Shown: one piece after another, positions 44,303 to 53,552 of the stretch | How positions within the stretch are numbered: the first letter of the stretch is position 1 | Layout of the letters: every line of letters starts with the position of its first letter | Source of the DNA: Alteraurantiacibacter aestuarii | GTDB taxonomy: Bacteria; Pseudomonadota; Alphaproteobacteria; Sphingomonadales; Sphingomonadaceae | Assembly: GCF_009827405.1 (NCBI RefSeq) | Contig: NZ_WTYY01000002.1 | Location: 496,001 to 560,000 of the forward strand | DNA: 64,000 nt | Direction of reading: 5' to 3' | Program-made: the position numbers and the translations under genes | The notes under the pieces: model-generated | The model's input: only the letters and a program-made list of their open reading frames with translations | Told to the model about the DNA's origin: nothing | Databases searched by the model: none

Positions 44303-45189
44303 GCTGCCGCCCTCCCGATCCGTTCCAGCCCCAGGAAGCGGGCGGCAATGGCGGTGACCATGCCCAGCGCGCCCAGCAGCAACAGCGCCAGCACCGCGCC
44401 GGTGCGCCAGTCGAGCTGGATGATCATCGCCTCATAGATAAGATTGGCGAACATCGCGTCCTTCGGGCCACCCAGGATGATCGGCGTGACATAACTGCCC
44501 GCCGCCAGCAGGAAACAGATCAGCGATCCGGCGGCAAGGCCGGGCACGGACAGAGGCAATGTGACGCGGCAGAATGCCTGCCAGCTGCTCGCCCCCAGCG
44601 ATTTTGCGGCACCGGGCAGGCTCTCATCCAGCCCATCGAGCGCGACATAGATGTTGAGGATCATGAACGGCAGGATGAAATGGACCAGCCCGACGATCAC
44701 CGAAACCTGATTATACAGCAGCGGCCACGGCGTATCGATCAGCCCCAGCCCCATCGCCGCCTCGTTGATCGCGCCGCTGGCACCCAGCACGTTGATCCAG
44801 CTCATCGTGCGGATGATATAGCTGATCCAGAACGGCAGCACGATCAGCAGCAGCAGCAGGGGCCGCCAGCGCGAGCGCGACGTGGCCAGGAAATAGGCTG
44901 GCGGATAGCCCAGCAGTGCGGCCACCAGCGTGGAAACGCCGGCAACCAGCAGGGTCTTGACCAGAAACCACCAGTAGAAGCCATCGCCCAGAACGGACTG
45001 CCACGCGCCCGTTCCGGCGGTGTTTTCGGAATTGCCGACGTTCAATATGCCCAGCGACAGCAGCACGGTGAACAGCAGCGGCACCAGCAGCAACAGGGTG
45101 ATGGCGATGATGGCGGGCGCCAGCAGCCAGCGATGGGCCAACGCTCTTTTCGAATCTGCACCTTTCGAATCTGTACCCGGCATTTTCAT
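44299..45189 (-). CDS. ABC transporter permease, spermidine/putrescine type (PotB-like)
   Basis: 296 residues, six membrane helices, EAA loop LPGAAKSLGASSWQAFCRVT. First gene of the minus-strand operon (permease, permease, BKACE, GNAT, P1 peptidase, TolB-CehA hydrolase). ATG 45189 is taken; an ATG two codons later is also possible. Confidence 0.85.
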   Translation of the reverse strand: MKMPGTDSKGADSKRALAHRWLLAPAIIAITLLLLVPLLFTVLLSLGILNVGNSENTAGTGAWQSVLGDGFYWWFLVKTLLVAGVSTLVAALLGYPPAYFLATSRSRWRPLLLLLIVLPFWISYIIRTMSWINVLGASGAINEAAMGLGLIDTPWPLLYNQVSVIVGLVHFILPFMILNIYVALDGLDESLPGAAKSLGASSWQAFCRVTLPLSVPGLAAGSLICFLLAAGSYVTPIILGGPKDAMFANLIYEAMIIQLDWRTGAVLALLLLGALGMVTAIAARFLGLERIGRAAA

Positions 45190-45264
45190 ATTGCCATATC
45201 CACCTGCTGCATGGCATTCTCTCTTCTGATAGGCTTCCCGTCAATCATAGCTTGAGGGAATGGT
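45190..45264. promoter_or_regulatory. Divergent promoter region between the permease operon and the LysR operon
   Basis: 75 bases between the two divergent transcripts. LysR proteins usually bind such shared regions. A weak T-N11-A candidate (ATAT-TGCC-ATAT, 45188-45199) overlaps the permease start codon; I do not consider it proven. Confidence 0.4.
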
Positions 45265-46266
45265 ATGATGTCAGAAGACAAAGGCGAACTTGCCTGGCGG
45301 CTGGACTGGAATCTGGTGCGCACCTTCCTTGTCATCGTCCAGGAAGGCTCCATTACCGGCGCTGCCCAGCGGCTCGATCTCAAGCAGCCCACCGTCAGCA
45401 ATGCGTTGCGCCGGCTGGAGGATACGCTGGGCCACCGGTTGATCGATCGCGGGCCGCGCAAGTTTGCCCCCACCACCCACGGCGAGGCATTGTTTGCACA
45501 GGCGCTCGACATCTTCGGATCGCTGGACCGGCTGCCGCTGATCCTTGGCGATATTGACGAGGAGGTTTCGGGCGAAGTGGTACTTTCCATGGCCAGCCAC
45601 GTGGTCAGCCCGCTGGTGGATGCCACGCTGGCCGATTTCCAGCAGCATCATCCGCGCGCCCGGCTGGCGATCCGCGTGCGCCCGTCGCTCGACGTGATCG
45701 AAGATGTGCTGGGCAAGAAATGCTCGCTGGGCATCTGCCTTGTGCGTGAGCGTGATGCGGATCTGGAATACACCCATCTCTATACCGAGCATTTCGGCTT
45801 CTTCTGCGGTCCTGCCCATCCGCTGTTCGGCAAGAGCGACCTGACGCTGGCGGATATGCGTGAGGAGCGCAGCGTCTCCTTCGATACCGACCAGCTCAAC
45901 GATGTGCTGCGCCCCGTCGCCATGCTCCGCGCGCGCGCCAGCTTTGCCGGTCAGCCGGTGGGCGTATCGAACAATCTGGAAGAGGTGCGCCGGATGGTGA
46001 TTGCCGGAATGGGCATCGGCCCGCTGCCGATCCACGTGGTGACCCGCGACGTGGCAGACGGCCTGCTCTGGCGCCTGCCGCCCTATGATGATCCGCCCGC
46101 CGTGGATGTTTCCGTCGTGCGCCACCCTGCCAACCGGCTGAGCCGCGCCGAACAGGCTTTCTGGACCCTGCTGTCGAAGCGGATAGAGGAAACTCCGCGC
46201 GATCAGCGCACCTATGGGCTGGATGGCCGCAGCCTGGTGGCCAGCAGCGTGGCCAGCAGCGCATGA
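45265..46266 (+). CDS. LysR family transcriptional regulator
   Basis: 333 residues; GAGGGAA lies 4 nt before a double ATG. Helix-turn-helix at about 30-50 (SITGAAQRLDLKQPTVSNAL). The co-inducer domain fills the rest. It is divergent from the ABC permease/BKACE operon and overlaps the binding-protein gene downstream by ATGA, so it very likely controls both arms in response to the imported compound (inference from the classic LysR layout). Confidence 0.9.
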   Translation: MMSEDKGELAWRLDWNLVRTFLVIVQEGSITGAAQRLDLKQPTVSNALRRLEDTLGHRLIDRGPRKFAPTTHGEALFAQALDIFGSLDRLPLILGDIDEEVSGEVVLSMASHVVSPLVDATLADFQQHHPRARLAIRVRPSLDVIEDVLGKKCSLGICLVRERDADLEYTHLYTEHFGFFCGPAHPLFGKSDLTLADMREERSVSFDTDQLNDVLRPVAMLRARASFAGQPVGVSNNLEEVRRMVIAGMGIGPLPIHVVTRDVADGLLWRLPPYDDPPAVDVSVVRHPANRLSRAEQAFWTLLSKRIEETPRDQRTYGLDGRSLVASSVASSA

Positions 46267-47456
46267 GCTTTGAAAATCACGCCTACCGCCTGTTTGCCAC
46301 CTTGCGCGATGATCCGCGCGGCAGGCGAGATTTCCTGCGCGCAATGGCAAAGCTTGGCGCGGCGGCGGGTGTGGTTGGCGGCCCGCTGGGCATGGCCGCG
46401 CTCGCTCAAACGCAGGCCCAGACGCAAAGCCGGCCGCAAAACCGACCACAACGCCAGCCGGTGCGCCAGGTCCGCTTTGATGGCTGGGGCGGCGTGGTAT
46501 CGCAGGCCTTCGAGGATTACGCCTTCGCCCCGTTCGAGCGGGAGACCGGTGTCGAGGTGGTGAGCGGAACCTTTGGCGGCAGCGATGAATTCCTTGCCCG
46601 GGTGATCGCCAACCGGCCCGGCGAATATAATGTCGCGCATCTTTCCGGCGTGTTCGATTACGCCCGCTTTCACGATCAGGGGCTGACCTCGGCGCTGGAT
46701 GAAAGCAACATCCCCAATCTGGCGCTCACCATCCCGCAGCTCGCCGCGCCGCTGCGTGCTGTGACCGGCGGATCACTGTCCGCCATTCCCTATGATTACG
46801 GGACCACCGGGATCGCCTTCAATCCAAGGCGCGTGTCCGCCGAACATGTGGCGCGGGCGGGATCGCGCATATTGATCGATCCGCAATTTCGCCACCGCAT
46901 CGGCGGTTGGGACGAATGGCGCACGCGCATCTGGTATGCCGCCGCCGCCGCTGGCCAGAACCCCAATGCCATCACCGATATGGACGCGGTCTGGGCGATG
47001 ATCCGCCGCCACCGCGACCTGACGGTCAAATACTGGTCCTCCGGCGCGGAACTGATGAACCTGCTGGCGCAGGAGGAACTGTTCGTCACCGATGCCTGGT
47101 CCGGTCGCATTGCCGCGCTGCGCAATGCCGGCGTGGAGATGGGCTTTCACCAGCCTGCCGATGGCGTGGCCTGGCAGGAATGTATCTTCGTACTGAGAGG
47201 ATCGCCGATGCGCGAATGCGAAAAACTGCTCAACTTCATGCTCGAACCCGAAGTGGCGATCATGGTGGCAGAGGCGCAATATTACCCGCCCTCGCTCGAT
47301 CCGACCAAGGTCGACCTGCCCGCCTCGATCCGCTCGCTGCCCGGCTTCGTGGCCGATGGCGACCTGTCGGGATATCGCTTTTTCGATCCCGCCTACTGGA
47401 ACGGGCATGAGCGCGACTGGGCGCCGATGTTCAGCCGGGTGCAAAAGGGATGGTAA
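46263..47456 (+). CDS. ABC transporter substrate-binding protein (polyamine type), Tat-like signal
   Basis: 397 residues. A twin-arginine-like signal, GRRDFLRAMAKLGAAAG, at 20-36 is followed by a Gln-rich linker and a PotD/extracellular solute-binding fold (YDYGTTGIAFNPRRV, then LLAQEELFVTDAWSGR). It would capture the substrate in the periplasm. PotD-like proteins bind polyamines, but many relatives bind other small cations or amino acids. It overlaps both neighbours, LysR upstream and the ATPase downstream. Confidence 0.85.
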   Translation: MSFENHAYRLFATLRDDPRGRRDFLRAMAKLGAAAGVVGGPLGMAALAQTQAQTQSRPQNRPQRQPVRQVRFDGWGGVVSQAFEDYAFAPFERETGVEVVSGTFGGSDEFLARVIANRPGEYNVAHLSGVFDYARFHDQGLTSALDESNIPNLALTIPQLAAPLRAVTGGSLSAIPYDYGTTGIAFNPRRVSAEHVARAGSRILIDPQFRHRIGGWDEWRTRIWYAAAAAGQNPNAITDMDAVWAMIRRHRDLTVKYWSSGAELMNLLAQEELFVTDAWSGRIAALRNAGVEMGFHQPADGVAWQECIFVLRGSPMRECEKLLNFMLEPEVAIMVAEAQYYPPSLDPTKVDLPASIRSLPGFVADGDLSGYRFFDPAYWNGHERDWAPMFSRVQKGW

Positions 47457-48547
47457 AGGCAGTGGAACTTCGCGGCGTGGTCAAGCGCTATGGCCCCACG
47501 CTGGCGGCAGACCATGTTTCGCTGACTGCAAAGCAGGGCAGCTTCACCACATTACTGGGCCCCAGCGGCTGCGGCAAGACCACGCTGCTGCGCCTGATCG
47601 CCGGGCTGGAACAGCCGGATGAGGGCGAGATATTGATCGGCGGACGGTCGATGGCGGGCGTGCCGCTGCACAAGCGCAAGATCGGGCTGGTGTTCCAGAA
47701 TTACGCGCTGTTCCCGCATCTTTCCGTGCACGAGAACATAGCCTTCGGCCTGCGCTATCACGGGATCGACAAGGGAGAAGAGCAGGACCGCGTGCTGGCC
47801 ATGCTGGATCTGGTGCGCCTGCCCGGACGCGGCGATGCGCGCCCCGGCATGCTTTCTGGCGGACAGCGCCAGCGCGTGGCTCTGGCCCGGGCGCTGGTGA
47901 TCGAACCGGACGTGCTGCTGCTGGACGAGCCATTGTCCGCGCTCGATGCCAATTTGCGTGACGAAATGCGCATTGAACTGCGCGCAATTCAGGAACGGCT
48001 GGGGGTGACCACCATCTTCGTCACCCACGATCAGGGTGAAGCGCTGGCCATGTCGGACGCGATTGCCGTGCTGCGCAGCGGGCGGCTGCAACAGGTCGGC
48101 AGCCCGGCAGAGATATACAACCGCCCCGCATCGCCCTTCGTCGGCAATTTCCTGGGCCAGTGCAACATCCTGCGCGGCACCGTTCAGCAAGCCAACGGAG
48201 ACAAAGTGACCGCAGAGGTGGACAATATCGGCGCTGTTCATGCGGTGACGGGCGGTGATGCGCTCTCTCCCGGTATGCCGGTGGATCTGGTGGTGCGCGC
48301 GGAAAAGCTGCGCCTGTCCGTTGCTGGCAGCGAACCCGGCGATGCCAGCGGCGCAGCCTTCGCGGGCCGGATCGAAGCCGTCGACTATCAGGGGCAGGCC
48401 GTGCGCTATCTGGTCGATGCGGCTGGCCAATCGCTTTACGTGCAGACCTTTCTGGAGGGCGCACCACTGCCTGCCGGCACCGATGTCGCGCTGACATTTG
48501 CCGCCGATGACTGCCTTGCCTTTGCCGCCGTGGAGGAGCCCGCATGA
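47450..48547 (+). CDS. ABC transporter ATP-binding protein (PotA-like)
   Basis: 365 residues. Walker A GPSGCGKTT (37-45), Q-loop VFQNYALFPH, signature LSGGQ (135-139), Walker B LLLDEP with Glu160, H-loop VTHDQ. The C-terminal 120 residues are a TOBE-type regulatory domain. It energises the two permeases encoded on the other strand. It overlaps the binding-protein gene by 7 nt and the aminotransferase gene by ATGA. Confidence 0.93.
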   Translation: MVKAVELRGVVKRYGPTLAADHVSLTAKQGSFTTLLGPSGCGKTTLLRLIAGLEQPDEGEILIGGRSMAGVPLHKRKIGLVFQNYALFPHLSVHENIAFGLRYHGIDKGEEQDRVLAMLDLVRLPGRGDARPGMLSGGQRQRVALARALVIEPDVLLLDEPLSALDANLRDEMRIELRAIQERLGVTTIFVTHDQGEALAMSDAIAVLRSGRLQQVGSPAEIYNRPASPFVGNFLGQCNILRGTVQQANGDKVTAEVDNIGAVHAVTGGDALSPGMPVDLVVRAEKLRLSVAGSEPGDASGAAFAGRIEAVDYQGQAVRYLVDAAGQSLYVQTFLEGAPLPAGTDVALTFAADDCLAFAAVEEPA

Positions 48548-49896
48548 CCGCCGGTCTGGTGCCATCGCACCTGTTCTATCAATCGCGCCTGCGCCGCCCG
48601 ACAATCGCCCGGGCCGAGGGCGTGTATATCTGGGATGTCGAGGGACGCCGCTATCTGGACGGGTCGAGCGGGGCGATGGTCTCCAACATCGGCCATTCCA
48701 ACCCGCGCGTGCTCGAAGCCATGCGCGAACAGATGAACCGCGCGACCTTCGGCTATCGCCTGCATTTCGAGAATGAACCGGCAGAGCAGCTGGCCTCGGT
48801 CATCGCCGATCTGTGCCCCGGAGACCTCGACCGGGTGTTCTTCGTATCGGGGGGGTCGGAAGCGACCGAAACTGCGATCAAGCTGGCCCGCTCGCACAAG
48901 CTGGCGGTGGGCGAGACCACCCGCTGGAAAGTGATCTCGCGCGCACCGTCATACCACGGCTGCACTCTGGGCGCGCTGGCGGTCAGCTCCTACGATCCGC
49001 TGACAGAGCCGTTTGCGCCGATGATGCGCGAGATGCCCAAAGTCCCCGCGCCGCGCTGCTATCTGGACCGCGACGGCCTCGATCCCGAACAGGCCGGGCT
49101 GCGCTATGCCGAAATGCTGCGTGACAGGATTCTGGCGGAAGGCCCCGAAAGCGTGCTGGCCTTCATGATGGAACCTGTCGGAGGAGCCACCACCGGCGCA
49201 TTGGTCGCGCCCGATTCCTATTATCGCCGCACGCGCGAAATCTGCGACGAATTTGGCATATTGCTGATCTATGATGAGGTGATGACAGGCGTGGGCCGCA
49301 CCGGCCGCTTCCTGGCAGCCGAGCACTGGGACGCCATGCCCGACATTGTCGCGCTGGCGAAAGGTTTCGGGGCCGGTTATGCGCCTTTAGGTGCCGTTGT
49401 GGCCCCGCAGCGCATCATTGAACCGGTGCTGGATGCGGGCGGTTTTGCGCATGGATTCACCTATGCCGGCAACCCGCTCGCCTGCGCCGCCGGCCTGGCG
49501 GTAACGCGCGAAATCGTGGCGCATGACCTGATGGGCAATACCGCGCGTATCGGCGATCTGCTCAAAGCCGGGATGGAAGGGCTGATGGCGCGTTTCCCGT
49601 TCATCGGCGATGTCCGCGGCAAGGGCCTGTTGCTGGCCTTCGAACTGGTGGCAGACCGGCAGACAATGGCCCCCCTGCCCGCGCATCTGGATGCCTATGT
49701 GCGACTGGTCGATATCGCCTATGAGCGCGGCCTGATCATCTATTCCCGGCGCACGCGCGGCGGGCGAGAGGGGGATCACTTCATGGTCTGCCCGCCGATG
49801 ATCAGCGATGAAAACCACGTCGATGAAATTCTGGGCAAGCTGACAGAAAGCCTGCAAGTGCTGGAGGCGCAATTGAACCTGAGCGTGGCGGCATGA
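48544..49896 (+). CDS. Class III pyridoxal-phosphate aminotransferase (second)
   Basis: 450 residues. VSGGSEATETAIKLARSH (101-118), Asp244 in LLIYDEVMTGVGRTG and PLP lysine Lys273 in LAKGFGAGYAPLG. Only distantly similar to the 30258 aminotransferase, so it probably has a different amine substrate. It is co-transcribed with the ABC importer and the deacetylase, so the imported compound or its deacetylated product is the likely amine donor (inference). Confidence 0.9.
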   Translation: MTAGLVPSHLFYQSRLRRPTIARAEGVYIWDVEGRRYLDGSSGAMVSNIGHSNPRVLEAMREQMNRATFGYRLHFENEPAEQLASVIADLCPGDLDRVFFVSGGSEATETAIKLARSHKLAVGETTRWKVISRAPSYHGCTLGALAVSSYDPLTEPFAPMMREMPKVPAPRCYLDRDGLDPEQAGLRYAEMLRDRILAEGPESVLAFMMEPVGGATTGALVAPDSYYRRTREICDEFGILLIYDEVMTGVGRTGRFLAAEHWDAMPDIVALAKGFGAGYAPLGAVVAPQRIIEPVLDAGGFAHGFTYAGNPLACAAGLAVTREIVAHDLMGNTARIGDLLKAGMEGLMARFPFIGDVRGKGLLLAFELVADRQTMAPLPAHLDAYVRLVDIAYERGLIIYSRRTRGGREGDHFMVCPPMISDENHVDEILGKLTESLQVLEAQLNLSVAA

Positions 49897-50930
49897 GGAC
49901 ATTTCTTGCCCAACAGGCCCAGTCCGCGCATTTCCCGCGCACCTTCCTGGTCAACGGGGTGATGCAGGACAATCCCGAACACCCTGACCGGATCGCCCGC
50001 CTGCGCCAGGGGGCCGAGGCTGCCGGGTGCCGGATCGAGCAACCCGCGGACAGCGGAATGTCGGCCATTTCGGCGGTGCACACGCCCGAATATCTGCAGT
50101 TCCTGCGCCATGCCCACAAACGCTGGAGCTACATCGCGGGCGCTTCTGAATCGGTCACGCCCAATATCCATCCAAGCCGCCGCAATGGCACCTATCCGGC
50201 GTCCGTTGTGGCGCAGGCGGGCTGGCATATGTCTGATGCCTCCTGCCCGATTGGGGCCGAAACCTGGGACGCTGCATACTGGAGCGCGCAGGCCGCGATC
50301 GGTGCCGCCGATGCGGTGCTGGCAGGCGAGCGCCATAGCTATGCCCTGTGCAGGCCGCCCGGCCACCATGCGTCGGCAGAGCTGGCCGGTGGTTTCTGCT
50401 ACCTGAGCAACAGCGCCATCGCCGCGCGCCGGTTGCAGCGGCAATATCCGCGCGTGGCGGTGCTGGATGTGGACCTGCACCACGGCAATGGCACGCAGGA
50501 GATATTCTACCGCGATGCCAGCGTGCTGACCGTCTCCATCCATGCCGATCCGGTGCGTTTCTATCCTTTCTTCTGGGGCAGCGCGTGTGAGCGCGGCGAG
50601 GGAGACGGACTGGGGTTCAATTACAACCTGCCGCTGCAACGCGGATCGGGCGATGCCGAGTTCCTGTCGGCGCTGGATCAGGCGCTGGACCGCACCGCCG
50701 CTTTCGCGCCCGATGCGCTGGTGATCGCGCTGGGTCTCGATGCCTTTGAAGGCGATCCGTTTGGCGGACTGGCCGTGACCACGCCGGGTTATGGCAAGAT
50801 CGGCAATGCCATCGCCAAGCGCCTGCCAATGCCTGCGGTCATCGTGCAGGAGGGCGGCTATCTGTGTGACGCGCTGGGCGACAATCTTTCCGCTTTCCTA
50901 AGCGCCTTCACCGCCGGTCACGGAGGTTGA
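49893..50930 (+). CDS. Histone-deacetylase superfamily amidohydrolase, acetylpolyamine-amidohydrolase-like
   Basis: 345 residues. Catalytic and zinc residues are complete: RPPGHHA (His158/His159), LDVDLHHGNG (Asp194 and His196) and GLDAFEGDPFG (Asp283). The insertion and length resemble bacterial acetylpolyamine amidohydrolases, which remove acetyl groups from acetylputrescine and acetylspermidine. ATGA overlap with the aminotransferase gene; the last 33 bases overlap the converging thioesterase gene. Deacetylation of the imported compound before transamination is a reasonable order of steps. Confidence 0.85.
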   Translation: MRTFLAQQAQSAHFPRTFLVNGVMQDNPEHPDRIARLRQGAEAAGCRIEQPADSGMSAISAVHTPEYLQFLRHAHKRWSYIAGASESVTPNIHPSRRNGTYPASVVAQAGWHMSDASCPIGAETWDAAYWSAQAAIGAADAVLAGERHSYALCRPPGHHASAELAGGFCYLSNSAIAARRLQRQYPRVAVLDVDLHHGNGTQEIFYRDASVLTVSIHADPVRFYPFFWGSACERGEGDGLGFNYNLPLQRGSGDAEFLSALDQALDRTAAFAPDALVIALGLDAFEGDPFGGLAVTTPGYGKIGNAIAKRLPMPAVIVQEGGYLCDALGDNLSAFLSAFTAGHGG

Positions 50931-51383
50931 GGCATCGATCATCTGCCCGATCCGCGCGCGCATGGCCGCTTCCACCGCAACGCCTTCGCGCGCCTTGAGA
51001 TCGAGCCGGACAAGTGTGGAGCGCATCGTCGCCACCGCAGACCCGTCCTGCGTTCGCACCATGCGATATTCGACATCGATGGATTTGGTACCCAGCCGCA
51101 CCGGTGCGCCGGAAATAGAGAACATCGTGCCGGGCAGCATCTCCGCATGATATTCATAGACCTGCCGCACATCGGCCCAACCAAGGCCATCGGCCTGCGA
51201 AACAGGGCTCGTCCCGCTCAGGCGGAACAGCAGCTGATAGCTCGCATCGTCAAACGCAGCGGCATAGCGGCGGACGGTAAAATGACCCATGACATCGCAG
51301 TCCCAAGGCTGCACAATACCAAGATGCAGGGGGCCAGGATGCAGGGGTCCAGCGAGAAATTGGGGTTCAGATTGAGAATTCAT
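50898..51383 (-). CDS. Hot-dog fold acyl-CoA thioesterase
   Basis: 161 residues from ATG 51383; a longer frame to 51557 starts inside the divergent gene and is rejected. The 4HBT motif is D30-VMGHFTVRRY, where Asp30 is the likely catalytic residue. In carnitine pathways a similar thioesterase follows a BKACE enzyme and releases the free acid from its CoA ester; a parallel role here is an inference. Confidence 0.75.
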   Translation of the reverse strand: MNSQSEPQFLAGPLHPGPLHLGIVQPWDCDVMGHFTVRRYAAAFDDASYQLLFRLSGTSPVSQADGLGWADVRQVYEYHAEMLPGTMFSISGAPVRLGTKSIDVEYRMVRTQDGSAVATMRSTLVRLDLKAREGVAVEAAMRARIGQMIDASTSVTGGEGA

Positions 51384-51460
51384 GGAATTGATCCCGTCAG
51401 GTCGCAGGGCAAAGGCATGATTGGCCGCAATCGCCCGGATTGGCAACCGGAGGCGCGCAG

Positions 51461-53452
51461 GTGAGCGAAGACCTTCAGGCGCAGTTGCGCCACACCAGCA
51501 AGCTGCTCTCCACCAACCCGGCAGCGGCGGAAAGCCAGGCACAGGCGATACTGGCAAAGGCTCCCGAAAACCCGGACGCGGTGTTGTTGATGGCTGCCGC
51601 CGCCCGCCGTCAGGGCGATCCGGCGCGCGCCGCGCACTTGCTCAGCCCGCTGGCGCAGAGCGGAAAGGGCCGCGCCGACGTGCATCAGGAACTGGGTCTG
51701 GCGTGGGCATCGCTGGGACGCAGCGATGATGCGATCGAGCAGCTGGAAATGGCCGTCACGCGCAACCCCGGCCTGTCTGCCGCATGGCGCGCGCTGGGGG
51801 ACCAGCATACCGCGCGCGGCGACAGCGGATCAGCCGATACCGCCTATGCGCAGGCGATCCGCGCATCCGTCAACGATCCGGAACTGATGCGCGCGGCCGA
51901 TGCGCTGGTTTCCGGCGAGCTTGCCGTGGCCGAGCCGATCCTGCGTGACAGGCTGAAACGCGCGCCCACCGATATCGCCGCCATTCGCATGCTGGCAGAG
52001 CTGGCATCGCGGCTGGGCCGCTATGGCGATGCGGAAAAGCTGCTGTCGCGCGCGCTGGAGCTGGCACCTGGCTTCCGCCCGGCGCGGCACAATTATGCGC
52101 TGGTGCTGCACCGGCAGAACCGCGCGGCAGAAGCGCTGGAACAGATCGACATGCTGCTGGCGGATGATCCGCACAATGCCGGCCTTGCCAATCTCAAGGC
52201 CGCGGCGCTGGGCCGGATCGGCGAGTTCGAGGACGCCATTGCCCTGTATGACGATGTGCTGGATCGCCATCCGGACCAGCCCAAGGTGTGGATGAGCTAT
52301 GGCCACGCGCTCAAGACCGTGGGCCGCCAGCAGGACAGTATTGACGCCTATCGCAAGAGCATCGCGCTACAGCCGGGCCTTGGCGAAGCATGGTGGAGCC
52401 TCGCCAATCTCAAGCGGGTGACTTTCGCAGATGCAGACCGGGCCACCATGCGCGGCGCTCTGTCAGACGATCTGGAGCCCGAAGACCTGTTCCACCTCCA
52501 CTTCGCGCTGGGAAAGGCAGAGGAGGATGCTGGCAATTATCAGGCATCCTTCACCCATTATGCGCAGGGTAACCGCCTGCGCCGGGACATGGTGCGCTAT
52601 GATTCAGCGGACATTGCCGATCACCTCGTCCGGTCCCGCGCGCTGTTCACACCGCAATTCTTCACAGACCGGGCAGACGCTGGTTGCAGCGCGCCAGACC
52701 CCATATTCATCCTTGGCATGCCGCGCGCCGGCTCCACCCTTATCGAACAGATCCTGTCCAGCCACTCGCAGGTGGAAGGGACGATGGAACTGCCCGACAT
52801 CCCGCAGATGGCCGCGCAGATCGGCGGGCGCAAATTGCGTTCGCAGGAGACTGATTATCCAGAGGCGCTGGCCGATCTCTCGCCCGATCAGCTGACCGCA
52901 ATGGGTGAGGAATTTCTGACCCGCACACGCGTGCAGAGAAAGACCGACGCACCGTTCTTCCTCGACAAGATGCCCAATAATTTCATGCATGTGGGGATGA
53001 TCAAACTGATCCTGCCCAATGCCCGGATCATCGATGCGCGGCGCCATCCGCTGTCTTGCTGCTTCTCCAATTTCAAGCAGCATTTCGCCCGTGGTCAGGC
53101 GTTCACCTATGACCTGGCCGAGCTGGGCCATTACTACCGCACCTATACCGAGCTGATGGCGCATTTCGACGATGTGCGGCCCGGCGCCGTGCACCGTGTT
53201 TTCTATGAACAGGTGGTGGCCGACGTGGAGGGTGAAACGCGCGCGCTGCTGGATTACCTGAACCTGCCGTTTGAGGAATCCTGCCTGCGCTTTTACGAAA
53301 GCGACCGCGCCGTGCGCACTGCAAGTTCCGAACAGGTGCGCCAGCCGATCTTTTCCGACGGGCTGGCCCAGTGGAAGAATTTCGAACAATGGCTGGGCCC
53401 GCTCGAACAGGCGCTGGGTCCGGCCCTGACCGATTATCCGTGCAAATTGTAA
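51461..53452 (+). CDS. TPR-repeat sulfotransferase
   Basis: 663 residues from a GTG at 51461, supported by GGAGG 7 nt upstream; a TTG at 51440 lacks a site. Residues about 1-380 are TPR repeats (SDDAIEQLEMAVTRNPGLSA, RYGDAEKLLSRALELAPGF). Residues about 415-640 are a PAPS-dependent sulfotransferase domain with the phosphosulfate loop FILGMPRAGSTLIEQ near 418 and the 3'-phosphate site around RRHPLSCCFSN. The acceptor is unknown. A sulfatase gene lies 4 kb downstream. Confidence 0.85.
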   Translation: MSEDLQAQLRHTSKLLSTNPAAAESQAQAILAKAPENPDAVLLMAAAARRQGDPARAAHLLSPLAQSGKGRADVHQELGLAWASLGRSDDAIEQLEMAVTRNPGLSAAWRALGDQHTARGDSGSADTAYAQAIRASVNDPELMRAADALVSGELAVAEPILRDRLKRAPTDIAAIRMLAELASRLGRYGDAEKLLSRALELAPGFRPARHNYALVLHRQNRAAEALEQIDMLLADDPHNAGLANLKAAALGRIGEFEDAIALYDDVLDRHPDQPKVWMSYGHALKTVGRQQDSIDAYRKSIALQPGLGEAWWSLANLKRVTFADADRATMRGALSDDLEPEDLFHLHFALGKAEEDAGNYQASFTHYAQGNRLRRDMVRYDSADIADHLVRSRALFTPQFFTDRADAGCSAPDPIFILGMPRAGSTLIEQILSSHSQVEGTMELPDIPQMAAQIGGRKLRSQETDYPEALADLSPDQLTAMGEEFLTRTRVQRKTDAPFFLDKMPNNFMHVGMIKLILPNARIIDARRHPLSCCFSNFKQHFARGQAFTYDLAELGHYYRTYTELMAHFDDVRPGAVHRVFYEQVVADVEGETRALLDYLNLPFEESCLRFYESDRAVRTASSEQVRQPIFSDGLAQWKNFEQWLGPLEQALGPALTDYPCKL

Positions 53453-53528
53453 TTTTGCCGACTGTTGTCAGTTTGCCATAGCGGCCCGGCTTTAGACCGA
53501 CCTTGGGAAGCCGTCCGACGAGCACCTC

Positions 53529-53534
53529 TTGACA
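53529..53534 (+). promoter_or_regulatory. Possible -35 element of the TonB receptor promoter
   Basis: TTGACA with a weak -10 (TCTTTT at 53552) 17 nt later, directly overlapping candidate operator 3. The surrounding stretch is AT-rich compared with coding DNA. Confidence 0.35.
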
Positions 53535-53552
53535 CATAGGTAAATTACAGTT

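Noticed and set aside
45188-45199. ATAT-TGCC-ATAT as the LysR binding box
   Set aside because: Half-sites are only four AT-rich bases and overlap the permease start codon, so chance is likely.
50898-51557. Long form of the thioesterase (219 residues)
   Set aside because: The first 58 residues are Pro/Arg/Trp-rich, not part of the hot-dog fold, and run under the start of the divergent sulfotransferase gene.
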